In this document: positions 17,314-24,267 of the stretch, in pieces
Numbering within the stretch: position 1 is the first letter of the stretch
Layout of the letters: each line of letters opens with the position of its first letter
DNA from: a virus
Length of the DNA: 42,962 nucleotides
Direction: 5' to 3' (one strand)
IMG/VR virus record: IMGVR_UViG_3300010354_000181
Location: 1-42,962 of that record
Program-made: the position numbers and the translations under genes
Notes under the pieces: model-generated
What the model saw: the letters and a program-made list of their open reading frames with translations, nothing else
Databases searched by the model: none
What the model was told of the DNA's origin: nothing

Positions 17314-17624
17314 TCCTGTGCGAACTTGCTCTTGGTTGGAGTCAGCAACTTGATGAAGGAAGCCGGAGCCGTATCCCATGGACCCGCATCTTCAGGCACC
17401 ACTTTGACCGCCACGCTTCCGTTCTTGCGTCGAGTTAGAAAGACGGCGGCGAATATGTCGCCATCTTGATTCTTGAAGGCGGCGAAGAATGGTTTCTGAC
17501 CATAGTTGTTTTTACCTTCGACCAACTTCACAAGTTCGATGAATGGATAATCTCGCTTGATTTCCCATTCAAGATATTTCTTGGTCGTAATGTTTTTACC
17601 GACCTGTTCGACATCCCACCCCAT
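17289..17624 (-). CDS. Conserved phage protein, MGW-type N-terminus
   Basis: 111 residues, starting MGWDVEQVGKNITTKKYLEW, with a later AVFLTRRKNGSVAVKVVPED segment. It resembles small DUF6927-like phage proteins with an MGW start; that is a loose match. The ATG follows the upstream TAA directly, so translation is coupled. Function unknown. Confidence 0.65.
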   Translation of the reverse strand: MGWDVEQVGKNITTKKYLEWEIKRDYPFIELVKLVEGKNNYGQKPFFAAFKNQDGDIFAAVFLTRRKNGSVAVKVVPEDAGPWDTAPASFIKLLTPTKSKFAQEWRNRCVA

Positions 17625-18107
17625 TTATGCCACCGCCTTTTCTTTGATTGCCTCGGTGATTGCTTGGATAACTTCGATTGGCAACTCTTCAATCCTTGTC
17701 CATCCGCTGACATAAGTTCCGTTAGCGAAAGGTTTGATTGCTTGAATAAGTTCTCTCAAAGCAGGATTGAAAACTTCTTGCTTGTATTTTTCTCTCTCAG
17801 CCTTGATGACCGCCGCCTTAGCCTGAGTGATTTTCCATTGCGCTTGATACTCAGCCTGAGCGACTTCATATTCAGCCCATGGTTTCCACAACTGGCTCAA
17901 CTGAACAACTCGTTCGTATCCACTTCCAACTTTGATAAGAACGCCGTTGCCTTTTTGAACTTGATAGTTTTTGCTGTAACCCTTTTCGTATGGTTCAACA
18001 GCAACGATAACTGCTTTTTCATGTCCGCCCCATGCTGTGTGTTCATGGTTGCGACCTCTTTGGTAAGCCCATTCTTGACCCACCACTAACTGACTTCTTT
18101 TAGCCAT
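17625..18107 (-). CDS. Hypothetical protein with central coiled coil
   Basis: 160 residues. The N-terminal 60 residues look like a small beta barrel (VVGQEWAYQRGRN, VIVAVEP, VLIKVGSGYERVV), followed by a long Ala/Glu/Lys helix (about 75-110). Shine-Dalgarno GAGAGGAG and the shared hairpin leader precede it. It heads a four-gene operon under the promoter at 18135-18153. Function unknown. Confidence 0.7.
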   Translation of the reverse strand: MAKRSQLVVGQEWAYQRGRNHEHTAWGGHEKAVIVAVEPYEKGYSKNYQVQKGNGVLIKVGSGYERVVQLSQLWKPWAEYEVAQAEYQAQWKITQAKAAVIKAEREKYKQEVFNPALRELIQAIKPFANGTYVSGWTRIEELPIEVIQAITEAIKEKAVA

Positions 18108-18110
18108 TTC

Positions 18111-18153
18111 GTTCTCCTCTCTAAGAACAGGTTCAGTATATCAAACCCCGGGT
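18111..18153 (-). promoter_or_regulatory. Palindrome promoter with 5' hairpin leader
   Basis: On the minus strand: ACCCGGGGTT (18153-18144), TGA, TATACT -10 (18140-18135), six bases, then the hairpin GTTCTTAGAGAGGAGAAC (18128-18111). GTTCT pairs with AGAAC and GAGAGG sits in the loop. Transcription would start at or next to the hairpin. Confidence 0.75.
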
Positions 18154-18163
18154 GGGTATTCAA

Positions 18164-18604
18164 CTAGGCGGCGTGAGTCGCCTCGAACTTGACCTCCGGG
18201 CGGACCACCCCGAGCCTCTTGAGGCTCTTGTCGATGATGTCCTTGGCGATGTCATGATTAGGACCGTACTCGACCGAGTAAGCGACCCAAGCGAATCCGT
18301 ATCCATCTACATATTGACCGATGTAGACATATCGAACATCTGTTCGAACAGCATGGGCAGAGAACTCTTCGAATGATTTGAAACTCTGAGCGACCTCCGA
18401 TGGATTGCCATAAGTTCCGGTCTTGCTTGGTCTGCCGAAAAGACTTGAGCGATTGCCAAGGGCAATGAGGCGCTTGGCTTCCTTCTCGCCATAGTTGAGC
18501 GCGAGTTGAACACCGACCCCTTGTGGGTATCCGTCAAAATGATTGTAGATTGACGAGATGGACCCATCCTTGTTCTTGATTCCGATTAGTGACCTTGTAG
18601 CCAT
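18164..18604 (-). CDS. Conserved phage protein (MATRSLIGI family)
   Basis: 146 residues. MATRSLIGIKNKDGSISSIY, then NHFDGYPQGVG and a SSLFG segment are hallmarks of a family found widely in phages, without assigned function. The start is supported by the family and by GGGAGGAAA upstream. It is downstream of two small genes led by the promoter at 19200-19219. Confidence 0.75.
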   Translation of the reverse strand: MATRSLIGIKNKDGSISSIYNHFDGYPQGVGVQLALNYGEKEAKRLIALGNRSSLFGRPSKTGTYGNPSEVAQSFKSFEEFSAHAVRTDVRYVYIGQYVDGYGFAWVAYSVEYGPNHDIAKDIIDKSLKRLGVVRPEVKFEATHAA

Positions 18605-18619
18605 TTTTTATTTCCTCCC

Positions 18620-19000
18620 TTAGTGTCCGGTTGAGGCATGAACAGGTTGTCCATCCCAAAACCATCCGTTTGTGAATGAGTTGATTCTGATAGCGGGCTT
18701 GCCGTCGTAACCCTCTTTGATTCGATGAATCGTGATTGGAGCCGGGACCTTATCGATTTCGCCGGTCTCGCGATTGCGTAACTCACGGACCAAAGGCTCA
18801 CCATTAGAAACTGTTGTCCAATAGTCGCCATTTCCATAATCGGCATATTCGCGCTTTTGCCCGGTCTCTTGGACCCATACAGATGAAGCCGAAACACGAA
18901 CTACCTTGAAGAACTCGACATTGGTTTGGTCGTATCCCCAAGATGTGTAGAAGATGTCGCCGACTTTAGGCGCGACCTTTTCGATTGTTGCTGTTGTCAT
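18620..19000 (-). CDS. Hypothetical phage protein
   Basis: 126 residues, beta-rich, with a start region KVAPKVGDIFYTSWGYDQTN and VEFFKVVRVSASSVWVQE, suggesting a small barrel. It overlaps the upstream gene by 4 bp (ATGA). No named domain recognised. Confidence 0.65.
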   Translation of the reverse strand: MTTATIEKVAPKVGDIFYTSWGYDQTNVEFFKVVRVSASSVWVQETGQKREYADYGNGDYWTTVSNGEPLVRELRNRETGEIDKVPAPITIHRIKEGYDGKPAIRINSFTNGWFWDGQPVHASTGH

Positions 19001-19173
19001 TGAGCGACCTCCTCAGTTTCGTTTACGAAGATTGCTTGGATTCTGTACTGACCGCCCGAGAACGCAGTCGCGGCTATCGCGAAGGTTTCGGCTTCTTTCT
19101 TGGTCTTGAAGTAATGAGTTCCGTTAGCATTATTAGCGGCTCTACGAACCTCGACTTGAAACACCTTTTTCAT
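18997..19173 (-). CDS. Small protein, paralogue of the gene at 19684-19854
   Basis: 58 residues starting MKKVFQVEVRRAANNANGTH. It is clearly homologous to the gene at 19684-19854: both share the MxKVF(Q/K)VE start, NGTHYF, a T-x-FAI-x-ATAFSGG block and IFVNE. The start at 19173 has AGGAGGAC upstream in the loop and stem of the leader hairpin. Function unknown. Confidence 0.7.
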   Translation of the reverse strand: MKKVFQVEVRRAANNANGTHYFKTKKEAETFAIAATAFSGGQYRIQAIFVNETEEVAQ

Positions 19174-19177
19174 TTCC

Positions 19178-19219
19178 GTCCTCCTCTCAGGACAACCCAA
19201 GTATATCACAACCCGGGTT
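19178..19219 (-). promoter_or_regulatory. Palindrome promoter with 5' hairpin leader
   Basis: AACCCGGGTT (19219-19210), GTGA, TATACT (19205-19200), six bases, then GTCCTGAGAGGAGGAC (19193-19178) with GTCCT/AGGAC pairing. The palindrome overlaps the stop codon of the upstream gene. Confidence 0.8.
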
Positions 19220-19457
19220 AGTTATCTTTGATTTCTAACGCTTGAACAACTCGTATCTGTTTCAACCAATAGTGTCTACGATTGCTTTGTTGTTTCGCTT
19301 CGACCGAGCGATAGTTTTGATGAAACGAACAAGCAAGTTTTCCCGTATCTTCTTCTTGAGTGATGATTGCCCAAGTGAAGTAGTTCGATGTCTTTCGCTC
19401 GAAAGTATAAAGTTTTGACCCGACTTCAACAGTCGCTCTGTAAGTCCTCTTAGTCAT
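19218..19457 (-). CDS. Hypothetical small protein
   Basis: 79 residues, basic (MTKRTYRATVEVGSKLYTFE; HYWLKQIRVVQALEIKDN). Own promoter at 19483-19502, with a hairpin leader containing GAGAGGGGG. Its stop codon lies within the next promoter. No domain recognised. Confidence 0.6.
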   Translation of the reverse strand: MTKRTYRATVEVGSKLYTFERKTSNYFTWAIITQEEDTGKLACSFHQNYRSVEAKQQSNRRHYWLKQIRVVQALEIKDN

Positions 19458-19460
19458 TCT

Positions 19461-19502
19461 GTCCCCCTCTCAGGACACCCCAAGTTTACCACAACCCGGG
19501 TT
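19461..19502 (-). promoter_or_regulatory. Palindrome promoter with 5' hairpin leader
   Basis: AACCCGGGTT (19502-19493), GTGG, TAAACT (19488-19483), six bases, then GTCCTGAGAGGGGGAC (19476-19461). TGTCC/GGACA pair around the Shine-Dalgarno. Confidence 0.75.
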
Positions 19503-19504
19503 AG

Positions 19505-19687
19505 TTATTCTTCTTTTTCTTCAATCTTTCCTACAAACTCGATGGCTCTGATATAGGCTCGGTTGTAAGCCAAGTAATCTTCAATCTCGCCAATCTTCTC
19601 GAACTCGACTTCAACTTCTTCAATCTGACCGTACGGGTCATTAGCGCTTCTACGCTCGACCTCTTTTCTAACTTTTGCTGTTATCAC
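19505..19687 (-). CDS. Small acidic protein
   Basis: 60 residues, rich in Glu (EVEVEFEKIGEIEDYL; GKIEEKEE). Its ATG overlaps the stop of the upstream paralogue gene (ATGA). Function unknown. Confidence 0.6.
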   Translation of the reverse strand: MITAKVRKEVERRSANDPYGQIEEVEVEFEKIGEIEDYLAYNRAYIRAIEFVGKIEEKEE

Positions 19688-19854
19688 TTTGCGACCTCCT
19701 CGTTCACGAAGATTTCTTGAATGTTGTATAGACCACCGCTGAAAGCAGTTGCGACAATCGCAAAATCTGTCGCTTGTTCGTTGGTCTCAAAGTAATGAGT
19801 TCCATTGACTTTGGCACCCGCTTTTTTGATTTCGACCTTGAAAACCTTTCTCAT
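19684..19854 (-). CDS. Small protein, paralogue of the gene at 18997-19173
   Basis: 56 residues starting MRKVFKVEIKKAGAKVNGTH. Same family as the 58-residue gene at 18997-19173, and both have the same promoter type. The pair probably arose by duplication of promoter plus gene. The start at 19854 has AAAGGGGGAC upstream. Confidence 0.7.
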   Translation of the reverse strand: MRKVFKVEIKKAGAKVNGTHYFETNEQATDFAIVATAFSGGLYNIQEIFVNEEVAK

Positions 19855-19858
19855 TTTC

Positions 19859-19899
19859 GTCCCCCTTTCGGACACCATCAGTATAACACAACCGGGGTT
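19859..19899 (-). promoter_or_regulatory. Palindrome promoter with 5' hairpin leader
   Basis: AACCCCGGTT (19899-19890), GTGT, TATACT (19885-19880), six bases, then GTCCGAAAGGGGGAC (19873-19859) with GTCC/GGAC pairing. It is the left arm of a divergent region; the LexA-type promoter lies on the other strand. Confidence 0.75.
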
Positions 19900-19913
19900 A
19901 GAAATCATCCCGA

Positions 19914-19962
19914 TTGTGCGTACATTGTGCGTACAGATTTAGTACCAAATGTGGTACCAAAT
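19914..19962. repeat. Two pairs of short direct repeats in a divergent intergenic region
   Basis: TTGTGCGTACA occurs twice in tandem (19914-19924, 19925-19935). GTACCAAAT occurs twice (19942-19950, 19954-19962), 12 bp apart. They fill the gap between the minus promoter and the LexA box and may be operator sites. Confidence 0.6.
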
Positions 19963-19967
19963 ATGGC

Positions 19968-19989
19968 TCGAACAGGTGTTCGATACACT
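19968..19989 (+). promoter_or_regulatory. LexA (SOS) box and leaderless-type promoter
   Basis: TCGAACAGGTGTTCGA (19968-19983) is a perfect match to the Gram-positive/actinobacterial LexA consensus CGAAC-N4-GTTCG. A TACACT -10 (TANNNT) follows at 19984-19989, and the ATG at 19996 is six bases further, so transcription would start at the start codon. Host LexA would repress it until DNA damage. Confidence 0.7.
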
Positions 19990-19995
19990 TCTGCC

Positions 19996-20427
19996 ATGAC
20001 CCTTACTTCAGCAGTCCACACACTTATCAAGGCGACATGCCCAACGGCGACTCAGGATGTAAGGGCTAATCTCGAGAACCGAGCCAAAGCCATAGAAACG
20101 GCTCTGTACGGTCCTCTGAACCCCGGAGAGCCGAACGATGAGTATTGGACCCGGCTCGGGGCTGAATGGGGTGTTAGCGCCGAGGAAGCCAAGAAACAGC
20201 GGTGCGGGAACTGTGCCGCCTTTATCCGGACCCCGGAGATGCTCGAATGTATCAATGCCGGTCTAGCCATAGGCGGAACCGGGACTGAATCTTGGGATAC
20301 GGTCGAGGCGGGCGAACTTGGATATTGCGAGGCTTTTGATTTCAAATGTGCTTCGGCTCGGACCTGCCGTGCTTGGATTGCGGGCGGACCAATCACAAAA
20401 GCCGGAGTCAAAAAAGGATTGAAGTGA
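19996..20427 (+). CDS. Cys-rich conserved phage protein under a LexA box
   Basis: 143 residues. The C-terminal half has CGNCAAFIRTPEMLECI, GYCEAFDFKC and RTCRAWIAGGPI, a pattern of conserved Cys seen in a phage family I recall from aquatic phages but cannot name. The Cys set suggests metal binding. The start at 19996 is chosen over an in-frame ATG at 19963 because the latter lies upstream of the LexA box and -10. First of three plus-strand genes here. Confidence 0.7.
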   Translation: MTLTSAVHTLIKATCPTATQDVRANLENRAKAIETALYGPLNPGEPNDEYWTRLGAEWGVSAEEAKKQRCGNCAAFIRTPEMLECINAGLAIGGTGTESWDTVEAGELGYCEAFDFKCASARTCRAWIAGGPITKAGVKKGLK

Positions 20428-20567
20428 GTAGCGGTCAATATAAAAAACACCATGGATGGCACTCGCGTCGCATGATTATTCGCGACGGTATGGTTGTGCT
20501 TCTCAATAAAGATGGGTCAGAGAGAGAGCGCCGTCCAATGGAAAAGAAGAATGACAAAAACAAATGA
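20424..20567 (+). CDS. Short basic protein
   Basis: 47 residues from a GTG overlapping the previous stop (GTGA). Sequence HHGWHSRRMIIRDGMVVLLN followed by ERERRPMEKKNDKNK. Overlap on both sides supports coupling in a three-gene operon. Function unknown. Confidence 0.55.
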   Translation: MSSGQYKKHHGWHSRRMIIRDGMVVLLNKDGSERERRPMEKKNDKNK

Positions 20568-20760
20568 CATTGTTGCTTTCAATGAACAATGCGATAAATG
20601 TAGCGCTCGCGCTTTAGTCGCGGCTTATTTCTTTGCGGGAGAACTTTACTTTTGTTTACATCATTACAAAGAGTTGAAGATAGGGGAGAAGGCGTATCTC
20701 CTTCAGTTCGTGGACGAACTAGAACCGACCGAAACCACGCCCATTCATGCCTTCGAGTAA
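20551..20760 (+). CDS. Small zinc-binding protein (DUF7455-like)
   Basis: 69 residues. CDKCSARALVAAYF then GELYFCLHHYKEL matches the C-x-x-C...C-x-H-H pattern of DUF7455-type actinobacterial and phage proteins. The ATG at 20551 overlaps the previous gene by 17 bp and follows AAAAGAAGA. Function unknown. Confidence 0.7.
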   Translation: MTKTNDIVAFNEQCDKCSARALVAAYFFAGELYFCLHHYKELKIGEKAYLLQFVDELEPTETTPIHAFE

Positions 20761-20812
20761 TCCCAACACCTAACGGTCAATATCTAACAACCGTCGTTTG
20801 TGTTTGTGGACT

Positions 20813-21193
20813 TCAGAGAGTTCCTCTACCTAACAAAGAGAATCCATCGGCTCTATCGTAGATAAGCCATTCGGCTGATTGGACCTCAAAAGTTTTTTGA
20901 AGAGCCGAGAGAACAATGTCTTTATTTAGTTCCCCGCAGGTATACAAATCAAACTGAAGTAATCCCGGCTCTTCTTCATCCCATATATGAAACGCGCAAT
21001 GGCTGGTCTCAATCATTACAGCGGCGGTGAGTCCGCGGTTACCGGGCTTATCGACATAACTGGCGAATGGTCCCTTGATGATTTTCATTTCAACCGCACT
21101 AATCAGGTCGCGTAAAAACTCGATGCCTTTCTCCTCATCCTTGATTGGATTACGGATTTTGGCGATGACCATGATGTGCTTATGAAATACCAT
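20813..21193 (-). CDS. speD-like: S-adenosylmethionine decarboxylase (SpeD)-like protein
   Basis: 126 residues, the length of small class 1b proenzymes. The core ETSHCAFHIW...FDLYTCG aligns with AESHLTIHTW...VDVFTCG of bacterial SpeD. Ser64 (would become the pyruvoyl group), His69 and Cys86 are kept; the residue before Ser is Thr rather than Glu. SpeD self-cleaves and makes decarboxylated AdoMet for spermidine; some homologues have become ornithine or arginine decarboxylases, so the substrate is open. AAGGAG precedes the ATG. It is in an operon with a small membrane protein and 0.9 kb from an HDAC-family enzyme. Confidence 0.75.
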   Translation of the reverse strand: MVFHKHIMVIAKIRNPIKDEEKGIEFLRDLISAVEMKIIKGPFASYVDKPGNRGLTAAVMIETSHCAFHIWDEEEPGLLQFDLYTCGELNKDIVLSALQKTFEVQSAEWLIYDRADGFSLLGRGTL

Positions 21194-21218
21194 TGCTGGC
21201 TCCTTAGAGTTCGGGTTT

Positions 21219-21407
21219 CTATCTAAAACTCTGAATCAGAGTCTCAGCGACAGAAGCCAAAACTATCAGCACAAAACTGCCAAGCAAAGTAATACCCCAC
21301 AGGTATCGAAGTTCAGGAAACTTCGCCGGTGGTCGTCTCTCTTTGAACTTTGGCTTGTTGATTATCTGACTGAACTTTTGGTCAATGACCTCTTGGTTCT
21401 CTTTCAT
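21219..21407 (-). CDS. Small membrane protein upstream of speD-like
   Basis: 62 residues. A basic N-terminal half (KPKFKERRPPAKFPE) and one transmembrane helix (about 36-57, YLWGITLLGSFVLIVLASVA). It is the first gene of an operon with speD-like and has the palindrome-type promoter. Function unknown. Confidence 0.65.
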   Translation of the reverse strand: MKENQEVIDQKFSQIINKPKFKERRPPAKFPELRYLWGITLLGSFVLIVLASVAETLIQSFR

Positions 21408-21445
21408 ACATTCCTCTCATGTTGTATGGATATACAACTAGGGTT
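21408..21445 (-). promoter_or_regulatory. Palindrome promoter variant with small hairpin leader
   Basis: AACCCTAGTT (21445-21436) followed by GTATATCCATAC, which offers TATATC or TATCCA as -10. The leader ACATGAGAGGAATGT (21422-21408) pairs ACAT/ATGT around the Shine-Dalgarno, as in the other leaders. Confidence 0.55.
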
Positions 21446-21468
21446 GAGGATACAGCATGAAGGGGCTG

Positions 21469-22047
21469 TCAAGCAAACTGAGTCTCGACACAGATTGGAA
21501 GGCTCGAGTAAGCGTCCCATTTAGTCGCGATTGTGATTGCCTTCTTGATGATTCGTTCTGCCTTCTTTGGGTCATCTGTACAGTTCAAGATTCCAAGTCC
21601 AAGCATTGCGCCTAATGCGACATCGCCACCGGAGCCACCGATATAAACATTGCGTCGGTCCCGGTCCCATGAATAATCCTCAGCGATTGGATATAAAACA
21701 CCATTGACTGAGATGATGAATGATGAGTCCTGAAACGCCGCGGCTCCATCATCTTTCGCATCGAAACCTTCAGAGATAAAAAACGAACGCAAAGACGGAA
21801 TCAGTTTGCGAGTCATAAACTTATCGAGGCTTTCGATATTGGTAGACATTGGCGGCTTTGGTGGATTCCATCCAAACTGCGCCAAGTTACCACCGCGAGA
21901 TGCGCCGGATACAGCGATTAGGTAAGAACCGTTCTCAACAATCTTTGGAGTTGATAAATCGAAAACTCGACCGCCTTCATCCGTTGCTCTTGAGTCCGCT
22001 CCAATAATCGCCCATCCATCTCCTTGAAAAGCGGCAAGAGTTGTCAT
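21469..22047 (-). CDS. Proteasome beta/HslV-like Ntn hydrolase
   Basis: 192 residues. After Met removal the protein starts with Thr-Thr. The following GWAIIGADSRATD places Asp at 17, as in proteasome beta subunits, and TPK places Lys at 34 (33 in the family). GGSGGDVALGAM matches the family's Ser/Gly loop. No propeptide is present, as in HslV. Actinobacteria own 20S proteasomes, so this may be a phage-specific protease or an acyl-transferring relative. AGGAG precedes the ATG. Confidence 0.75.
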   Translation of the reverse strand: MTTLAAFQGDGWAIIGADSRATDEGGRVFDLSTPKIVENGSYLIAVSGASRGGNLAQFGWNPPKPPMSTNIESLDKFMTRKLIPSLRSFFISEGFDAKDDGAAAFQDSSFIISVNGVLYPIAEDYSWDRDRRNVYIGGSGGDVALGAMLGLGILNCTDDPKKAERIIKKAITIATKWDAYSSLPICVETQFA

Positions 22048-22083
22048 CGGGTCTCCTAGGGATTAGATACCCAATAGTAACCT

Positions 22084-23007
22084 CTAAGGCTTCACAACCT
22101 CGGTAGGTAAAGCCATGAGTCCAAGCGCGGCGCTCGCCCATAGGTCCGGAGTTTCCGTATCAGGCTGGTAGCCGCCGGCTCCGCCGAGCAGAATCGGGTG
22201 GTCAAAGTATTGCTCTCGAATCATTCGCATGGATTGGAAGTAGCCATCCTTGGTGTACTCGAGGGATGAGAGCGGGTCATTCTTGAGACCGTCAGCACCG
22301 CAAGCAACAAAAATCATAGTTGGCTGAAACTCTTGGCAAGCCTCGAGAAACATCTCGGTAGCAGAGAGCAAACCTTCGTCACCGGTATTAGAAGCAAGCG
22401 GGAAGTTGTAAGCGCGGTTGCGATAGTCGCTGAGTAAACCGGTACCCGGAAAGATGCCGTACTCATGGACCGAGAAAGTCAAAACATTCTTGTTGGACTT
22501 GAGCAATAGTTCGGTGCCGTCACCATGGTGAGCATCGCAATCGAAGATAGCAACACGGTGACCGTATTCGTTAGTTGCTTTGGTAGCGGCAACAGCGAAA
22601 TCATTGAATACGCAAAAGCCGCTGGAATGGTCACGCATCGCGTGATGCTTTGCGCCGGGAAAGTGAACAGCCAATCGCGTCTTGAAATCAATCAAAGTAT
22701 CGAGAGCAGTCAGAGTACCGCCAACAAATAACTTGGCTAGTTCGCCGAGGTCATGTCGTTGCCCGTCCCATTCTCCGGATTCACCGCGGATGGTGACATC
22801 GAAAACATATTCCATATCGTGAACGAGATGTAAGTCCTCAGTTGATGGAGCAACAGGTTCTATCTCGTAAACATTGAGGCGACGCTTTTGACCGGCAATA
22901 ACTAGATTGTTGCGAGCATGGAGAAATCTTCGCCCTTGAGTTGGATGCTTAGGGTCGAAAACCCAATCGGCATACTGTGGCGAATGAACAATGATTGCGT
23001 GTTCCAT
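22084..23007 (-). CDS. HDAC / acetylpolyamine amidohydrolase-family enzyme
   Basis: 307 residues, full length for the family. Catalytic His pair in GAKHHAMRDHSSGFC (His121, His122), zinc ligands in DCDAHHGDGTE (Asp158, His160) and CGADGLKNDP (Asp239), and the transition-state Tyr in GGAGGY (Tyr280). The family removes acetyl groups from acetylated lysines or acetylpolyamines. With speD-like nearby, a polyamine substrate is attractive; host histone-like proteins are an alternative. GAGAGGAG precedes the ATG and it has its own promoter. Confidence 0.88.
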   Translation of the reverse strand: MEHAIIVHSPQYADWVFDPKHPTQGRRFLHARNNLVIAGQKRRLNVYEIEPVAPSTEDLHLVHDMEYVFDVTIRGESGEWDGQRHDLGELAKLFVGGTLTALDTLIDFKTRLAVHFPGAKHHAMRDHSSGFCVFNDFAVAATKATNEYGHRVAIFDCDAHHGDGTELLLKSNKNVLTFSVHEYGIFPGTGLLSDYRNRAYNFPLASNTGDEGLLSATEMFLEACQEFQPTMIFVACGADGLKNDPLSSLEYTKDGYFQSMRMIREQYFDHPILLGGAGGYQPDTETPDLWASAALGLMALPTEVVKP

Positions 23008-23023
23008 CTATATCTCCTCTCTC

Positions 23024-23040
23024 AATATAAACCCTAGTTT
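23024..23040 (-). promoter_or_regulatory. Palindrome promoter variant of the deacetylase gene
   Basis: AAACTAGGGTTT (23040-23029) merges into TATATT (23029-23024). The next bases, through GAGAGAGGAG, can fold TATAT with ATATA. The -10 and hairpin overlap, so the exact start is uncertain. Confidence 0.5.
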
Positions 23041-23068
23041 ATACTAAATCAAACATAACTACAAATCC

Positions 23069-23647
23069 TTACGATAGCCACTCCTTCAAAGTATCAGCCG
23101 GGTAGCCAATCTCTTCGAGCCACGCCCGGACATTCTCTTCATCCTTTTTCAAACAAAAGACATCCACAGTTTGAGAAAAGACATTGGAGGTAAGTTCCAT
23201 CAAAGCGTAGAACGGATACGGAGTTGGATAGTTACCTTCGCCAATCTCATTCAAGAAGTTGTTGAATCGGATTTTGCGTTGGTGATATTCGTCAGCCCAA
23301 CCCGTAGTCCAACCGGATGCGAGGACCGCGACATTATCGAGATTCTTTACAGTCTCGTAATGCCCACGCCAACCATCGGTCTTTTGATACAAGCGACCTT
23401 TGAAATCGCCGGTATGGAGTTCACCTAGGAAATCCGGAATCTCCGCGTCATCATCGTAGATTGTGTAATCACCTATGCGAACGCGGTCAATCTCACCACC
23501 ATGAATCTTGACGAGCGTTGAGGCGCTTTGAGTATCCTCATTCTCGCAGTCATAGCAGAGCGCTTGATTCTTGACATTCGAATAGGTCAGTTCGTCCTCG
23601 TTGAAATCTTGCTCGCAAGAAACGCACTTCTCTTTAGTTGCGGTCAT
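23069..23647 (-). CDS. Zinc-ribbon-containing hypothetical protein
   Basis: 192 residues. The N-terminus has two CxxC pairs (KCVSCEQDF, then ALCYDCENED), a zinc knuckle. The remainder is acidic and contains TIYDDDAEIPDFLGEL and AVLASGWTTGWADEYHQRKI. The start overlaps the upstream gene by 4 bp. Function unknown. Confidence 0.65.
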   Translation of the reverse strand: MTATKEKCVSCEQDFNEDELTYSNVKNQALCYDCENEDTQSASTLVKIHGGEIDRVRIGDYTIYDDDAEIPDFLGELHTGDFKGRLYQKTDGWRGHYETVKNLDNVAVLASGWTTGWADEYHQRKIRFNNFLNEIGEGNYPTPYPFYALMELTSNVFSQTVDVFCLKKDEENVRAWLEEIGYPADTLKEWLS

Positions 23648-23862
23648 GCGTCCTCCTTTTGAGGTGCCTTGATTACATTGTCAGCAATCAAGATTTGAGC
23701 GGTTCGACCGTAATGACCTTGAAGGCTCCACGCCAAACCGGAATCGACTAGATATTGGAAGAGTTCGATAAAACCTTCATGCGATAGTTCGCCGGTTTCA
23801 TAAGCGATGATTCGCTCGGTTAGGTCAAACTTTCCGTCCGCGTTAGTTGTTGGTTGAGTCAT
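23644..23862 (-). CDS. Conserved small phage protein (DUF7417-like)
   Basis: 72 residues. LTERIIAYETGELSHEGFIE, then LFQYLVDSGLAW-LQGHYGRTA match a short helical family frequent in phages. No function is assigned. It overlaps the next gene (ATGA). Confidence 0.75.
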   Translation of the reverse strand: MTQPTTNADGKFDLTERIIAYETGELSHEGFIELFQYLVDSGLAWSLQGHYGRTAQILIADNVIKAPQKEDA

Positions 23863-23877
23863 GCTTTCATCTCCTCT

Positions 23878-24222
23878 CTAAAGAAATCTCTCGGTTGATG
23901 TAGCAAACGAAACATTGACGAAGCAACTTGCTTTGTAAGCAACCTCGCCTACCTCTTCACAATAGACATCCTTTTGAACGCCTTTGTAAAACACCTTGCC
24001 ACCACGAATAAACTCGCGGCGAACGGTGTAGGTATCGTTGAATCCAAGAGTGATTGCTACTCGGTAGCCCTTGCCTACTGGCAAGATGACTTCAACGCAC
24101 TCGCCCTCTTCGTTGGTGATTGCGGTCCAGCGTCCACCGGAAATCGCAAACACATTTATAATGCCGATTTGATTGAGCAGTTCTTTTGGATTGAACGCTC
24201 GGCATTGATACTGGTTCTTCAT
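23878..24222 (-). CDS. Hypothetical beta-rich protein
   Basis: 114 residues, mostly strands (INVFAISGGRWTAITN; GYRVAITLGFNDTYTVRREF). First gene of a three-gene operon with the promoter at 24248-24267. No domain recognised. Confidence 0.6.
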   Translation of the reverse strand: MKNQYQCRAFNPKELLNQIGIINVFAISGGRWTAITNEEGECVEVILPVGKGYRVAITLGFNDTYTVRREFIRGGKVFYKGVQKDVYCEEVGEVAYKASCFVNVSFATSTERFL

Positions 24223-24225
24223 TTT

Positions 24226-24267
24226 GTCTCCTCTCTAAGACAATCTGAGTATAACACAACCGGGGTT
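24226..24267 (-). promoter_or_regulatory. Palindrome promoter with 5' hairpin leader
   Basis: AACCCCGGTT (24267-24258), GTGT, TATACT (24253-24248), then GTCTTAGAGAGGAGAC (24241-24226). The stem extends to six pairs, TTGTCT with AGACAA, holding the Shine-Dalgarno in the loop. Confidence 0.8.

Noticed and set aside
20652-20861. 69-codon plus-strand frame ending in VVCVCGLQRVPLPNKE
   Set aside because: The only ATG lies inside the DUF7455-like gene, with no ribosome site; the C-terminal part looks protein-like but no start can be defended. Kept as a weak possibility only.
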